Source of the DNA: Sphingomonas qomolangmaensis | Lineage (GTDB): Bacteria; Pseudomonadota; Alphaproteobacteria; Sphingomonadales; Sphingomonadaceae | Direction: 5' to 3' | Length of the DNA stretch: 64,000 nt | NCBI RefSeq assembly: GCF_024496245.1 | Contig: NZ_CP101740.1 | Span: 2,479,501-2,543,500, forward strand | In this document: positions 35,612 to 44,058 of the stretch, piece by piece | Layout of the letters: each line of letters opens with the position of its first letter | Position numbering within the stretch: the first letter of the stretch is position 1 | Made by a program: the position numbers and the translations under genes | The notes under the pieces: model-generated | What the model was told of the DNA's origin: nothing | What the model saw: only the letters and a program-made list of their open reading frames with translations | Databases searched by the model: none

Positions 35612-36386
35612 CGCCAGCAGCCCGCCCAGGCGCCGGCTTGGCGAAATCGCGCGTACCCGAAGGTTCGGCGAAATCGCCCAGGCCCTTGTCGGTACCGCAG
35701 ACGCGGTCCCAGAAGCGGAAATATAGCCCATAGTTGCACCCATATCGTTCATGATGCCGCTGGTGATGGCTGGCGGTAATCAACCAGCGTCCCAATGGCC
35801 CCTGCACGATGAACCTAGGGAAAACCTCCCAGCCCATGTGGTTGGTGACCCCCATAACGGTCATGACGGTAAGGACAATGCACAGTCCGACGGTGTGGAT
35901 CGGAATCACGAACACCAGTAGCGGAATTATCACGGCACCGGTGAGCGCTTCAACCGGGTGGAACGCCATCGCCGCCCAGGCGGTGGGCGGGCGGCTGGCA
36001 TGGTGAACGGCGTGCGCGATGCGAAACCACTTGGGAATGTGCATCCAGCGATGCGTCCAATAGAACCACGTATCGTGCAGGAAGAGATACGCCAGCACCG
36101 ATACCGGCAGATACCATAAGGGATAGGCGTTCACGTCGCTGTAGATCCGCGTCCAGCCGTGATTGTCCCAGCCCCAGGCGATGATCCCTGCGGGAATGCC
36201 GTAGATCGCCGCCGACATCATCGACCATTTGATCTCGCGCCCGATCTGCTGGTCGAGCCCGGTATAGAGCCCGGGCCGCGTCGCGCGGGTGAGCAATGCG
36301 AACGCGCCGCTGGCGAGGAGATAGCGGACACCGACGATGACCGTCATCGCGAGCGCCGAGAGGAGGATGGCGAGACCGATCGACAT
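35553..36386 (-). CDS. sterol desaturase/fatty acid hydroxylase family protein
   Basis: A 277-residue membrane di-iron enzyme. The three histidine boxes are HDTWFYWTHRWMH, HAVHHASRPP and HHQRHHERYGCNYG, followed by the family end FRFWDRVCGTD. Four to five transmembrane helices frame them. Bacterial members hydroxylate fatty acids, carotenoids or sterol-like lipids; the substrate here is unknown. The last 30-35 residues after GLGDFAEPSG are alanine/glycine-rich, unlike the family, and read through the start of the DUF2141 gene in another frame. That suggests a lost stop codon. Confidence 0.85.
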   Translation of the reverse strand: MSIGLAILLSALAMTVIVGVRYLLASGAFALLTRATRPGLYTGLDQQIGREIKWSMMSAAIYGIPAGIIAWGWDNHGWTRIYSDVNAYPLWYLPVSVLAYLFLHDTWFYWTHRWMHIPKWFRIAHAVHHASRPPTAWAAMAFHPVEALTGAVIIPLLVFVIPIHTVGLCIVLTVMTVMGVTNHMGWEVFPRFIVQGPLGRWLITASHHQRHHERYGCNYGLYFRFWDRVCGTDKGLGDFAEPSGTRDFAKPAPGRAAGVAAGGDRAGRRDAGVAAEG

Positions 36387-36468
36387 GGGGGGGATGTAGG
36401 GCAGTGGGGGGGCGGACGCTAGGGGATTGGGTGGGTCTAGGCCTGCGCTGAAGCAGCCAACCCCCGGG

Positions 36469-37965
36469 TCAGTGCGGCGCCAGCCCCATTTCTACGCCGG
36501 TCTTGTCGTGCAGCGCGAAGCGATCGACGATGTCGGCGCTTGCGCGGTTATAGCCCACGACCTCGACCTCGCGCCCGTCGCGGCGCAGGCGCGCAACGAT
36601 CTTGTCGAGGGCGGCGACCCCCGAAATGTCCCAGAAATGCGCGCCGGTAACGTCGATGCGAACCCGGCGCGCGCTGTCTTCGCCCTGGAACGCCTGGGTG
36701 AAGCGATCGACCGACGCGAAGAATATCTCGCCGACGACGCGGTAGTTCGCCTTTTCGCCGTCCGGCGATATCTCGCGCTCGACCGAGAACATCCGCTGCA
36801 CCTTGCCGGCGAAGAAGATGCCCGACAGCAGCACCCCGGCGAGCACGCCCAGCGACAGGTCGTGCGTGGCGACGACGACGACGACCGTGGTGAGCATCAC
36901 CACCGACGACGCCGGCGGGTGACGGCGCAGGTTGGGGATCGAATTCCAGCTGAAGGTGCCGATCGACACCATGATCATGACGGCAACCAGCGCGGGCATC
37001 GGCACGCGCCCGACAAAGGGGCCGAGGACGGTCAGCAGGAACAACAGGAAGGCGCCGGCAACGAAGGTGGAGAGCCGGCCGCGCCCGCCCGAGGTAACGT
37101 TGATGACCGACTGGCCGATCATCGCGCACCCGCCCATCCCGCCGAACAGCGCGGCGACGATGTTGGCGCCGCCCTGCCCCGCGCATTCCTGCCGCTTGTT
37201 GCTGTCGGTGTCGGTCATGTCGTCGACGATCTGTGCGGTGAGCAGCGATTCGAGCAGCCCGACCGCGGCCATCGTCAGCGAATAGGGCAAGATGATCCAC
37301 AAGGTGTCGAGCGTGAGCGGCACCTGCGGCAGTACGAGGCTGGGGAGTCCGTCGGGCAGTTCGCCCATGTCGCTGACGGTGTTGACCGACAGGCCCAGGC
37401 CAATGCTGATGCCGCTGAGCACCAGGATCGCGACCAGCGGCGACGGTATCGCCCTGGTGAGGCGCGGAAAGCCGTAGATGATCGCGAGGCCGGCGGCGAC
37501 CATCGCATAGGTTTCCCAGCCGACGTTGGTCAGTTGCGGCAGCTGCGCCAGGAAGATGAGGATCGCGAGCGCGTTGACGAAGCCGGTGATCACCGAGCGC
37601 GAGACGAACTGCATGACGAGATCGAGCCGAAGCAGTCCGGCGGCGATCTGGATGAGGCCCATCAGGATCGTCGCGGCGAAGAGATAGTCGACGCCATGGT
37701 CGCGCACCAGCGGCACCACGAGCACTGCCACCGCGGCGGTGGCGGCCGAGACCATCCCCGGACGCCCGCCGATCAGCGCGATGGTGATGGCGATCGCCAC
37801 CGAGGCGTAGAGGCCGACGCGCGGATCGACGCCGGCGATGATCGAGAAGCCAATCGCTTCGGGAATCAGCGCGAGCGCGACGACGATGCCCGCCAACACA
37901 TCGCGGCGGGCGGCGGCGCCATCGGTGAACCATTGGCGGCGATAGGCGGGAAGATCGAAGGTCAT
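36469..37965 (-). CDS. SulP family inorganic anion transporter
   Basis: A 498-residue permease with about 12 transmembrane segments and a C-terminal STAS domain (about 405-495). Core signatures are [36 protein letters not shown] (approximate span), [26 protein letters not shown] and the STAS block [22 protein letters not shown]. SulP members carry sulfate, bicarbonate or dicarboxylates; sulfate or bicarbonate are the likeliest cargoes. The ATG at 37965 begins [12 protein letters not shown]. The reading frame stays open for more than 800 codons further upstream, but that part is an antisense shadow of cstA. A structured leader precedes the start. Confidence 0.9.
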   Translation of the reverse strand: MTFDLPAYRRQWFTDGAAARRDVLAGIVVALALIPEAIGFSIIAGVDPRVGLYASVAIAITIALIGGRPGMVSAATAAVAVLVVPLVRDHGVDYLFAATILMGLIQIAAGLLRLDLVMQFVSRSVITGFVNALAILIFLAQLPQLTNVGWETYAMVAAGLAIIYGFPRLTRAIPSPLVAILVLSGISIGLGLSVNTVSDMGELPDGLPSLVLPQVPLTLDTLWIILPYSLTMAAVGLLESLLTAQIVDDMTDTDSNKRQECAGQGGANIVAALFGGMGGCAMIGQSVINVTSGGRGRLSTFVAGAFLLFLLTVLGPFVGRVPMPALVAVMIMVSIGTFSWNSIPNLRRHPPASSVVMLTTVVVVVATHDLSLGVLAGVLLSGIFFAGKVQRMFSVEREISPDGEKANYRVVGEIFFASVDRFTQAFQGEDSARRVRIDVTGAHFWDISGVAALDKIVARLRRDGREVEVVGYNRASADIVDRFALHDKTGVEMGLAPH

Positions 37966-38080
37966 CTTGGGTTCCACAACAGGGCACGGGGCGCCAAGCG
38001 GCGCGTCAGCATGGGTGCGTGTTGTTGTCCGGCGGATCGGCGGCCGGAATAGCCACCCGGAATTGCACCGGGTCCTTGCG
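37966..38080 (-). ncRNA. structured 5' leader of the SulP gene, candidate cis-regulatory RNA
   Basis: On the minus strand the leader holds a hairpin ACCCGG/CCGGGT (38068-38073 with 38055-38060), a GCGCC-GCTT-GGCGC tetraloop hairpin (38004-37991), and an enclosing stem in which ACAACA (38028-38023) pairs with TGTTGT (37981-37976) only 10 bases before the ATG. Conserved RNA motifs upstream of sulfate transporters (the sul1 motif) have been described in Alphaproteobacteria; whether this is one needs a covariance search. Confidence 0.45.
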
Positions 38081-38158
38081 AATGCAGGCCCCCTACTCGA
38101 TCGGGGTGCGGGAAAGCAACCTGCGGGGGTGGGCTGGGAACCGCGTCCGCGGGGCGGG

Positions 38159-38273
38159 TGAGGTGGCAGCCTGCGGGCTGACGGAGGGGGCGTCGCCGAA
38201 ACGCCGCGACCGCCTCCGCCCCCTCCACCACCGCTTCGCGGCGGTCCCCCTCCCCCTGGCGGGGGAGGATTTA
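38159..38273. repeat. intergenic palindromic repeats upstream of cstA (family B)
   Basis: 38159-38191 reads GAGGTGGCA, a 10-base stem CAGCCTGCGGGCTG and CGGAGGGGGC, matching the block order of the thiC insert. It is followed by hairpins around 38229-38243 (ACCGC/GCGGT) and 38248-38268 (CTCCCCC/GGGGGAG type). The cstA promoter is expected somewhere in this 310-bp region, but no clear one is seen. Confidence 0.7.
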
Positions 38274-38352
38274 GGAGATGCGTCAACGCGCGGGTGATGG
38301 CATCACCGCGCAAAGCGATCGGCGCCGCGCCGACGAACCGGAGGATTTCGCC

Positions 38353-40434
38353 ATGGCCGTTGCCGCCGTATCGCCCCCCTTCCTGCCGCGCGGGCCGGCG
38401 CTGATCGGTTGGGTGGCGGTGGCGCTTGCCGGCGCGGGGGCGCTGGGGTTCGTGGCGCTGGTGCGCGGCGAGCCGATCAATGCGCTGTGGCTGGTGGTCG
38501 CGGCTTTGTGCACCTACGCGATCGCGTATCGATTCTATGGGCTGTTCATCGAGCGCAAGGTGCTGGGGATCGATCCGGCGCGGTCGACCCCGGCGGTGCG
38601 GCGCAACGACGGACTCGATTACGTGCCGACCAACCGCAACGTCCTGTTCGGGCATCATTTCGCGGCGATCGCCGGGGCGGGGCCGCTGGTGGGGCCGGTG
38701 CTGGCGGCGCAGATGGGGTATCTGCCGGGCACCTTGTGGCTGCTGGCAGGCGTGGTGTTTGCAGGCGCGGTGCAGGATTTCCTGATCCTGACCTTTTCGA
38801 CGCGGCGCGATGCGCGGTCGCTCGGCGACATGGTGCGATCCGAGATGGGGCGGGTGCCCGGCACGATCGCATTGGTCGCGGTGCTGATGATCATGGTGAT
38901 CCTGCTCGCGGTGCTGGCGCTGGTGGTGGTCAAGGCGCTCGAGGGGAGCCCGTGGGGCACCTTCACCGTGTTTGCGACGATCCCGATCGCGCTGTTGATG
39001 GGGATTTACGGCCGGTTCGTACGGCCTGGGCGGATCGGCGAGATGTCGGCGATCGGCTTCGTGCTGCTGATGCTGGCGATCGTCGGGGGCGAGCCGGTGG
39101 CGCGATCGGCGACGCTGGCGCCGTGGTTCACCTTTAGCGGGCCGACCTTGGCGCTGTTGCTGATGGCCTATGGCTTTATCGCGTCGGTGGTGCCGGTGTG
39201 GCTGTTGCTGGCGCCGCGCGATTATCTGTCGACCTTCCTGAAGATCGGGGTGATCGCGGGGCTGGCGCTGGGCATATTGATCGTCCGGCCCGAATTGCAG
39301 ATGCCTGCGGTCACCCGCTTCGTCGATGGCACCGGGCCGGCGTTTGCGGGGACGATCTTCCCCTTCCTGTTCATCACCATCGCGTGCGGCGCGGTATCGG
39401 GATTCCACGCGCTGATTTCGAGCGGGACGACGCCCAAGATGATCGAGAGCGAGGGCGACCTTCGCTTCATCGGCTATGGCGCGATGCTGACCGAGAGCTT
39501 CGTCGCGGTGATGGCGCTGATCGCGGCGTGCGTGCTCGACCCCGCGGTGTATTTCGCGATGAACGCGCCCGCCGCGCTGATCGGCACCACCAGCGCCGAA
39601 GCGGCGCGCGCGATCGCCGAATGGGGCTTCGTGGTGACGCCGGAAGCGCTCGACGGGATCGCGCGCGATGTCGGCGAGGGGACGATCCTGTCGCGCGCGG
39701 GCGGCGCGCCGACGCTGGCGGTGGGGATGGCGCAGATCTTGAGCCAGGTGATCGGCGGCCAGGCGCTGATGGCGTTCTGGTATCATTTCGCGATTTTGTT
39801 CGAGGCGTTGTTCATCCTCACCACGGTCGATGCGGGCACGCGGGTGGCGCGGTTCATGATCCAGGATTTGCTGGGTTCGGTGGTGCCGGCGATGAAGGAA
39901 ACGCAGCGGCTCGGGCCGAACCTGCTGGCGACCGCGCTGGCGGTGAGCGCCTGGGGTTATTTCCTCTATCAGGGGGTGACCGACCCGCTGGGGGGGATCA
40001 ACACGCTGTGGCCGCTGTTCGGCATCTCGAACCAGATGCTCGCGGCAATCGCACTGACGCTGGCGACGGTGATCCTGTTCAAGATGAAGCGCCAGCGCTT
40101 TGCCTGGGTGACGATTCTGCCGACGAGCTGGCTGTTGATCTGCACGCTGACCGCCGGGTGGCAGAAGATGTTCGACGCCGATCCGCGGATCGGGTTCCTG
40201 GCGCATGCGCGGATTTTCTCCGACGCCGCGGCGCGCGGCGAGGTGCTGGCGCCCGCCAAGTCGATGGCAGAGATGGGGCGGATCGTGTTCAACGACCGGA
40301 TCGATGCGGGGTTGTGCGCGCTGTTCATGATCGCGGTGCTGGCGATCGTGGCGTACGGGATCGGCGCGTGCCGGCAGGCGCTGGCGAGCGAGCGGCCGAG
40401 CGTGCAGGAGGTGGGCGATGTCGTGGTTGCTTGA
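38353..40434 (+). CDS. cstA: carbon starvation protein A (pyruvate/peptide transporter)
   Basis: A 693-residue transporter of the CstA family, with about 16 membrane helices. Family motifs include YRFYGLFIERKVLGID, TNRNVLFGHHFAAIAGAGPLVGPVLAAQMGYLPG (approximate span), IACGAVSGFHALISSGTTPK and a C-terminal LFGISNQMLAAIAL. CstA and its paralogue BtsT import pyruvate and peptides during carbon limitation. GGAGG lies 9 bases before the ATG; an in-frame start 25 codons upstream is less likely. The stop overlaps the ybdD start by 17 bp, the usual arrangement. Confidence 0.95.
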   Translation: MAVAAVSPPFLPRGPALIGWVAVALAGAGALGFVALVRGEPINALWLVVAALCTYAIAYRFYGLFIERKVLGIDPARSTPAVRRNDGLDYVPTNRNVLFGHHFAAIAGAGPLVGPVLAAQMGYLPGTLWLLAGVVFAGAVQDFLILTFSTRRDARSLGDMVRSEMGRVPGTIALVAVLMIMVILLAVLALVVVKALEGSPWGTFTVFATIPIALLMGIYGRFVRPGRIGEMSAIGFVLLMLAIVGGEPVARSATLAPWFTFSGPTLALLLMAYGFIASVVPVWLLLAPRDYLSTFLKIGVIAGLALGILIVRPELQMPAVTRFVDGTGPAFAGTIFPFLFITIACGAVSGFHALISSGTTPKMIESEGDLRFIGYGAMLTESFVAVMALIAACVLDPAVYFAMNAPAALIGTTSAEAARAIAEWGFVVTPEALDGIARDVGEGTILSRAGGAPTLAVGMAQILSQVIGGQALMAFWYHFAILFEALFILTTVDAGTRVARFMIQDLLGSVVPAMKETQRLGPNLLATALAVSAWGYFLYQGVTDPLGGINTLWPLFGISNQMLAAIALTLATVILFKMKRQRFAWVTILPTSWLLICTLTAGWQKMFDADPRIGFLAHARIFSDAAARGEVLAPAKSMAEMGRIVFNDRIDAGLCALFMIAVLAIVAYGIGACRQALASERPSVQEVGDVVVA

Positions 40435-40618
40435 GGGCTGGCGGGGTGCCGCCAAGACCGCGCGACTGATGGTGGGGGTGCCCGATTATGACGGCTATGT
40501 CGCGCACCGCGCGGCGCTGCACCCGGGCGAGCCGGTGATGACGCTGGCCGAGTTCCACCGGAATCGGATCGAGCGGCGGTACGGGACCGGGCCGGGGTCC
40601 ACGCCAAGGTGCTGCTGA
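40418..40618 (+). CDS. YbdD/YjiX family protein
   Basis: A 66-residue partner of CstA. It carries the family pattern MVGVPDYDGYVAHRAALHPGEPVMT followed by EFHRNRIERRYG and ends with a Cys-Cys pair. YbdD-type proteins are always encoded next to cstA or btsT and are required for transport activity in E. coli. Overlap with cstA (17 bp) implies coupled translation. Confidence 0.92.
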   Translation: MSWLLEGWRGAAKTARLMVGVPDYDGYVAHRAALHPGEPVMTLAEFHRNRIERRYGTGPGSTPRCC

Positions 40619-40619
40619 C

Positions 40620-41000
40620 CTAGCTCCCCTCCCTGAAAGGGAGGGGTTGGGGGTGGGTCGACGCCCGCGCGACGGTGGTTTGGATCGTGGTGATTACGCC
40701 TTCGAGGTTTTCGAGGACATCGTTGTTCCAGAAGCGGAGGACGGTCCAGCCTTGGGCTGTGAGGTAAGCGGTTCGGGCGGCATCTTCTTCGACTTGCAGC
40801 GCGTGTTGGCCGCCGTCTAGTTCCACCGCGATCTTGGCGGATCGGCAGGCGAAGTCGAGGATGTAGTGGCCGACGACCAGTTGCCGCGTGAAGCGGGGGT
40901 GGTGGGTTCTCAGCGCTTGCCAGACGGCGCGTTTGGCAGGGGTGGGGTCGCGGCGCAGCGCGCGGGCGTTGGTTGTCAGTTCTGGCGGGGTGCGCTGCAT
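40620..41000 (-). CDS. DUF559 (Vsr/endonuclease-fold) protein
   Basis: A 126-residue protein with the DUF559 domain: TPAKRAVWQALR, FTRQLVVGHYILDFACRSAKIAVELDGGQH and GWTVLRFWNNDVLENLEGV (approximate spans). The D...ExDGxQH core matches the PD-(D/E)XK active site of Vsr-like nucleases. The last residues, STHPQPLPFREGS, are encoded by a palindromic repeat that ends the gene. The gene is framed by a 21-bp inverted repeat (40649-40669 and 41024-41044). The biological role of DUF559 proteins is not established; they occur sporadically and as fusions to helicases. Confidence 0.85.
   Translation of the reverse strand: MQRTPPELTTNARALRRDPTPAKRAVWQALRTHHPRFTRQLVVGHYILDFACRSAKIAVELDGGQHALQVEEDAARTAYLTAQGWTVLRFWNNDVLENLEGVITTIQTTVARASTHPQPLPFREGS
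40626..40646. terminator. palindromic hairpin between ybdD and DUF559 (family C repeat core)
   Basis: CCCCTCCCT-GAA-AGGGAGGGG is a perfect 9-bp stem inside the last codons of the DUF559 gene, just after the ybdD stop. It lies next to GGGGGTGGGTCGAC. Related cores are at 49898-49927 and 53297-53333. It could terminate cstA-ybdD, although no T-run is present. Confidence 0.7.
40649..40669. repeat. left 21-bp inverted repeat flanking DUF559
   Basis: This 21-mer (core GGGTGGGTCGACGCCCGCG) is an exact reverse complement of 41024-41044. It lies inside the 3' coding end of the DUF559 gene. Confidence 0.9.
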
Positions 41001-41023
41001 GCGCTGGAGATTAACGACCGGCT

Positions 41024-41044
41024 CGCGGGCGTCGACCCACCCCC
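41024..41044. repeat. right 21-bp inverted repeat flanking DUF559
   Basis: Exact reverse complement of 40649-40669, located 24 bp upstream of the DUF559 start. Together the two copies bound a segment of about 395 bp holding only this gene. Confidence 0.9.
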
Positions 41045-41049
41045 GGCCC

Positions 41050-41113
41050 AGTGTCGGGTGAACAGCGCCCCGCGCTGTTCAGGTCATGCCGGGGGCATAA
41101 CCGACCCGACACT
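41050..41113. repeat. 64-bp branched palindrome
   Basis: The ends AGTGTCGGGT (41050-41059) and ACCCGACACT (41104-41113) pair perfectly. They enclose two hairpins: GAACAGCGC/GCGCTGTTC (41060-41080, 9-bp stem) and ATGCC/GGCAT (41086-41098). Before it stands CCCACCCCCGGCCC and after it CTTTCAGGGAGGGG, which are the two halves of a family C repeat, so the element looks nested. Confidence 0.85.
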
Positions 41114-41145
41114 CTTTCAGGGAGGGGGGAAGAAGGGGTCGTCGG

Positions 41146-42357
41146 TTAGACCGACATCCCTTTCAGCAGCTTTGGTAGGTCACCGCTCTCTCCGCGCGCT
41201 TCGGCCATGAAGCGGTTCTTTAGCGGGGGGATCGCGTTGACCGCCGAGATGCCGAAGCGGCGGACGGCCGAGGCGCTTTTGCCGGGGATGCCGAACAGGC
41301 GGGTGAGGCCGTCGGTGGCGAGCGCGACCAGGAAGGTGTCGAGCCCGCGCCAGCGTTCGTAGCGCGCGAGGAGTTGGGCGTCGCCGAGGTCAAGGCCCAG
41401 GCGCTTGCCCTCGACCAGCACCTCGACCAGCGTGGCGACGTCGCGGAAGCCGAGGTTCAGCCCCTGGCCGGCGATCGGGTGGATGCCGTGCGCTGCGTCA
41501 CCCACCAGCGCGAGGCGGTTCGCGGTGATCGTCGCGGCGTGGTGGAAGCCCAAAGGATAGCTGGTGCGCTTCGAGAGCGGGCCGAGCTTGCCGAGGAACC
41601 CGCCCATCGCCTTTTCGGCCTCGTGCAGCCACGCGCGGTCCGAAAGCTTGAGCATGCCGGGGGCGTCCTTCTCGTGGACGGTCCACACGAGCGCCGAACG
41701 GTGGCCGTGCTCGTCGTCGCCCAGCGGCAGGATCGCGAAGGGGCCGGCGGGGTAGAAGATTTCGTAGGCGCAATTGTCGTTGGGGTGTTCGTGGCCGAAG
41801 GTCGCGATCATCGCGACATGCTGGTAGCGCCACTTGGCCATGCGGATGCCAGCAGCCTCGCGCGTCGGCGAGTTGCGCCCCTCGGCGGCGATCAGCAATT
41901 GCGCGGTGACGGTGCTGCCATTGTCGAGCGTGGCGGTGACGCCGGCATCGTGGCGTTCGACATGCACCGCGCGGGTGTTCATCCGCAGGTCGACCCCTGG
42001 CGTCTCGGCGGCGGCACCGTGGAGCGCGGCGCGCAAATGGCGGTTCTCGTACATGACGCCGAGCACGCCGTCGTTTGCGTCGGGGACGAAATCGAGCGCG
42101 CCGGGTTCGAGGCCATCGCTGACGCGGATCGAGGCGATCGGGCAGCCCTTGCCCGCCAGCCGCGCGCCGACGCCGATCGCGTCGAGCATCCGGTGGCTGG
42201 CGCTGGCGACCGCGGTGGCGCGGCCGTCATAATCGGCGGCCAGGATGGTTGCGGGGTCGGCGGGGTCGATCACGGTGGCGGTGACGCCATGCGAACCGAG
42301 GGCGGTAGCCAGCGCACTGCCGACAAGGCCCGCGCCGAGGATCAGGACATCGCTCAT
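41146..42357 (-). CDS. UbiH/UbiF-type FAD-dependent ubiquinone hydroxylase
   Basis: A 403-residue flavoprotein monooxygenase of the UbiH/COQ6 family. The FAD motif is ILGAGLVGSALATALG (5-20), the middle motif is LLIAAEGRNSPTREAAG and the second FAD motif is LALVGDAAHGIHPIAGQGLNLGFRD (approximate span). These enzymes hydroxylate the ring during ubiquinone synthesis; C5 or another position cannot be assigned from sequence alone. The ATG at 42357 begins MSDVLILGAG. An in-frame extension upstream runs through intergenic repeats and is rejected. The window also holds coq7 and ubiG. Confidence 0.9.
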   Translation of the reverse strand: MSDVLILGAGLVGSALATALGSHGVTATVIDPADPATILAADYDGRATAVASASHRMLDAIGVGARLAGKGCPIASIRVSDGLEPGALDFVPDANDGVLGVMYENRHLRAALHGAAAETPGVDLRMNTRAVHVERHDAGVTATLDNGSTVTAQLLIAAEGRNSPTREAAGIRMAKWRYQHVAMIATFGHEHPNDNCAYEIFYPAGPFAILPLGDDEHGHRSALVWTVHEKDAPGMLKLSDRAWLHEAEKAMGGFLGKLGPLSKRTSYPLGFHHAATITANRLALVGDAAHGIHPIAGQGLNLGFRDVATLVEVLVEGKRLGLDLGDAQLLARYERWRGLDTFLVALATDGLTRLFGIPGKSASAVRRFGISAVNAIPPLKNRFMAEARGESGDLPKLLKGMSV

Positions 42358-42424
42358 GGCGCTGATGTAGGCGATGTGCGGCGCGTTGGGAACGGACCTT
42401 GGGGGGTATCGTGTGGTTGGGGCG

Positions 42425-42540
42425 GTTTCTCGACTTCGCTCGAAACGAACCGATGATTGCGCTCCGTCATTCCCGCGAAGGCGGGAATCCAGGGGCCGTG
42501 GGAGGCGCGGCTCTGGATCCCCGCTTTCGCGGGGATGACG
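42425..42540. repeat. two interspersed repeats side by side
   Basis: 42425-42450 is a copy of the family A arm (GACTTCGCTCGAAACGAAC). 42466-42540 is a different inverted repeat whose arms begin GTCATTCCCGCGAAGGCGGG and end CTTTCGCGGGGATGAC, a type common in many proteobacteria. They fill the gap between the convergent-side Hsp70-like stop and the hydroxylase start. Confidence 0.85.
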
Positions 42541-42587
42541 AGGGGGCGCGGGGATGACGAACGGGGCCGGGGTGATCGGGGCACGGA

Positions 42588-43871
42588 TTACGCGGCCCAG
42601 GCGGCGACGTCGTCCTGCGCGCCGATCAGCGCCAGGCCGTGCGCGATCGAGGTGAGTTCGCCGCCGGTGGCGATCCGGTCGTCGCCGAAGCGATCGGTGA
42701 ACAGCCGGCGGATTCGCGGGGTCAGCGAGGTGCCGCCGGTCAGGAACACGCGGTCGATCGCGGCGGGTTCGGTGGCCGAGGCGGTGAGCGCGCGGGTCAC
42801 GGCGTCGTCGATCCGCGCGATGTCGGGGGCGATCCAGGCTTCGAACTGGCCGCGGGTGACCTCGGTCTCGATTCCGACGCCGCCGCCTTCGAAGGCGAAG
42901 CACGCGGTGTCGGCTGCCGACAGGTCGCGCTTGGCGCAGCCGACGGCGTCGTAGAGGCGATAGCCCTGTTCGGCCTCGATCACCGCGATCATCCGGCCGA
43001 TCGCGGCGGGATCGGTGGCGTTGCGCTGGAGCTTTTCGAGTTCGGCGAGCGTGCGGCGGTTGCGCATCAGCGCGAGCCGCGACCAATCGGCGAAATCGGC
43101 GAAATAGCCGCCGGGGATGTCGAGCACCTTGTCGAACGAGCGATAGGTGCCGCCCTTGCCGAGCAGCGGCAGGACGAGCCGATCGATCAGCCGCGCGTCG
43201 AAGCGATCGCCGGCGATGCCGACGCCGGCATGGCCCAGCGGCACGCAGCGGCGCGCGGCGCCGGGGCGCTCGATCCGCACCACCGAAAAGTCGCTGGTGC
43301 CGCCGCCGAAATCGGCGACCAGGATCGTCGCTGGCTCGTCGATCCGCGCGGCATAGCTGAACGCCGCGCCGACGGGTTCATAGACATAGTGCAAATCGGT
43401 GCCGAGCGCGGCGAACATCGCGGCGTAGCGGGTGCGCGCGAGCGCCTCGTCGGGGCGGGCACCGGCATATTCGACCGGGCGGCCGACGACGATCCGGCGG
43501 TTGCCGCCGTCCAGTGCGCCGTTCGCCCGCGCGGCGAGGCGGTCGAGGAACAGGCGCCCGAGTTCCTCGAAGCGATAGCGGCGGTCGAAGACGCTGGCAT
43601 GTTCGAAGCTGGTGCTGGCGGCGACCGATTTGAACGATTGGAGGAAGCGGCTGTCCTGCGGATATTCGAGATATTCGGCGATCGCCCAGGGGCCAGCCTC
43701 GGCCGCGACGCCGCCGGGCGCGTCGTCGTCCTGCCAGAAGCACAAGGCCGAGCGGAAAACCGCGTCGTGGCCGGCGGGCGATTCGAGTTCGACCAGGTCG
43801 GCGGTCTGGGTATCGCGCGCGATCGCGATGACGCTGTTGGTGGTGCCGAAGTCGATGCCGATGGCGGCCAT
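42588..43871 (-). CDS. Hsp70-like (YegD-type) ATPase
   Basis: A 427-residue protein of the Hsp70/actin ATPase fold without a substrate-binding domain. Nucleotide-binding motifs are IGIDFGTTNSVIAIA (phosphate 1), VADFGGGTSDFSVVRI (phosphate 2) and VFLTGGTSLTPRIRRLF (adenosine). VGAAFSYA forms the connect region. The length and lack of a C-terminal domain match YegD-like proteins, whose role is unknown but which are assumed to act as atypical chaperones. It is transcribed divergently from ftsK with a 187-bp gap. Confidence 0.88.
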   Translation of the reverse strand: MAAIGIDFGTTNSVIAIARDTQTADLVELESPAGHDAVFRSALCFWQDDDAPGGVAAEAGPWAIAEYLEYPQDSRFLQSFKSVAASTSFEHASVFDRRYRFEELGRLFLDRLAARANGALDGGNRRIVVGRPVEYAGARPDEALARTRYAAMFAALGTDLHYVYEPVGAAFSYAARIDEPATILVADFGGGTSDFSVVRIERPGAARRCVPLGHAGVGIAGDRFDARLIDRLVLPLLGKGGTYRSFDKVLDIPGGYFADFADWSRLALMRNRRTLAELEKLQRNATDPAAIGRMIAVIEAEQGYRLYDAVGCAKRDLSAADTACFAFEGGGVGIETEVTRGQFEAWIAPDIARIDDAVTRALTASATEPAAIDRVFLTGGTSLTPRIRRLFTDRFGDDRIATGGELTSIAHGLALIGAQDDVAAWAA

Positions 43872-44058
43872 GAAACATCCAAACGCTGTGCAGGGCGGGT
43901 GCCCCTACACGGCCAACCGGCGATTGTCGCGCCTCAGCTTGCGATCGGACGACATCGGCCGCCCGCCCCCAACCTTGACGCCACCCCGGCTTTCGCGCGA
44001 TGATTCCCGGTACGTTCCGGCCGTGATCGACGCCGAAACCGAATCAGGGGAAGTTTCG

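Noticed and set aside
36427-38052. Long plus-strand frame opposite SulP
   Set aside because: Composition is aspartate/arginine/histidine-rich without any domain; it is an antisense shadow of the transporter gene.
37966-40455. A very long open frame on the minus strand continuing the SulP gene upstream for more than 800 codons
   Set aside because: It lies exactly opposite cstA, has a histidine/arginine/glutamine-rich composition typical of high-GC antisense shadows, and the SulP family N-terminus starts at 37965.
41146-43086. N-terminal extension of the UbiH-type gene through the repeat region
   Set aside because: The added part encodes the interspersed repeats and part of the antisense strand of the Hsp70-like gene; the FAD motif begins right after the ATG at 42357.
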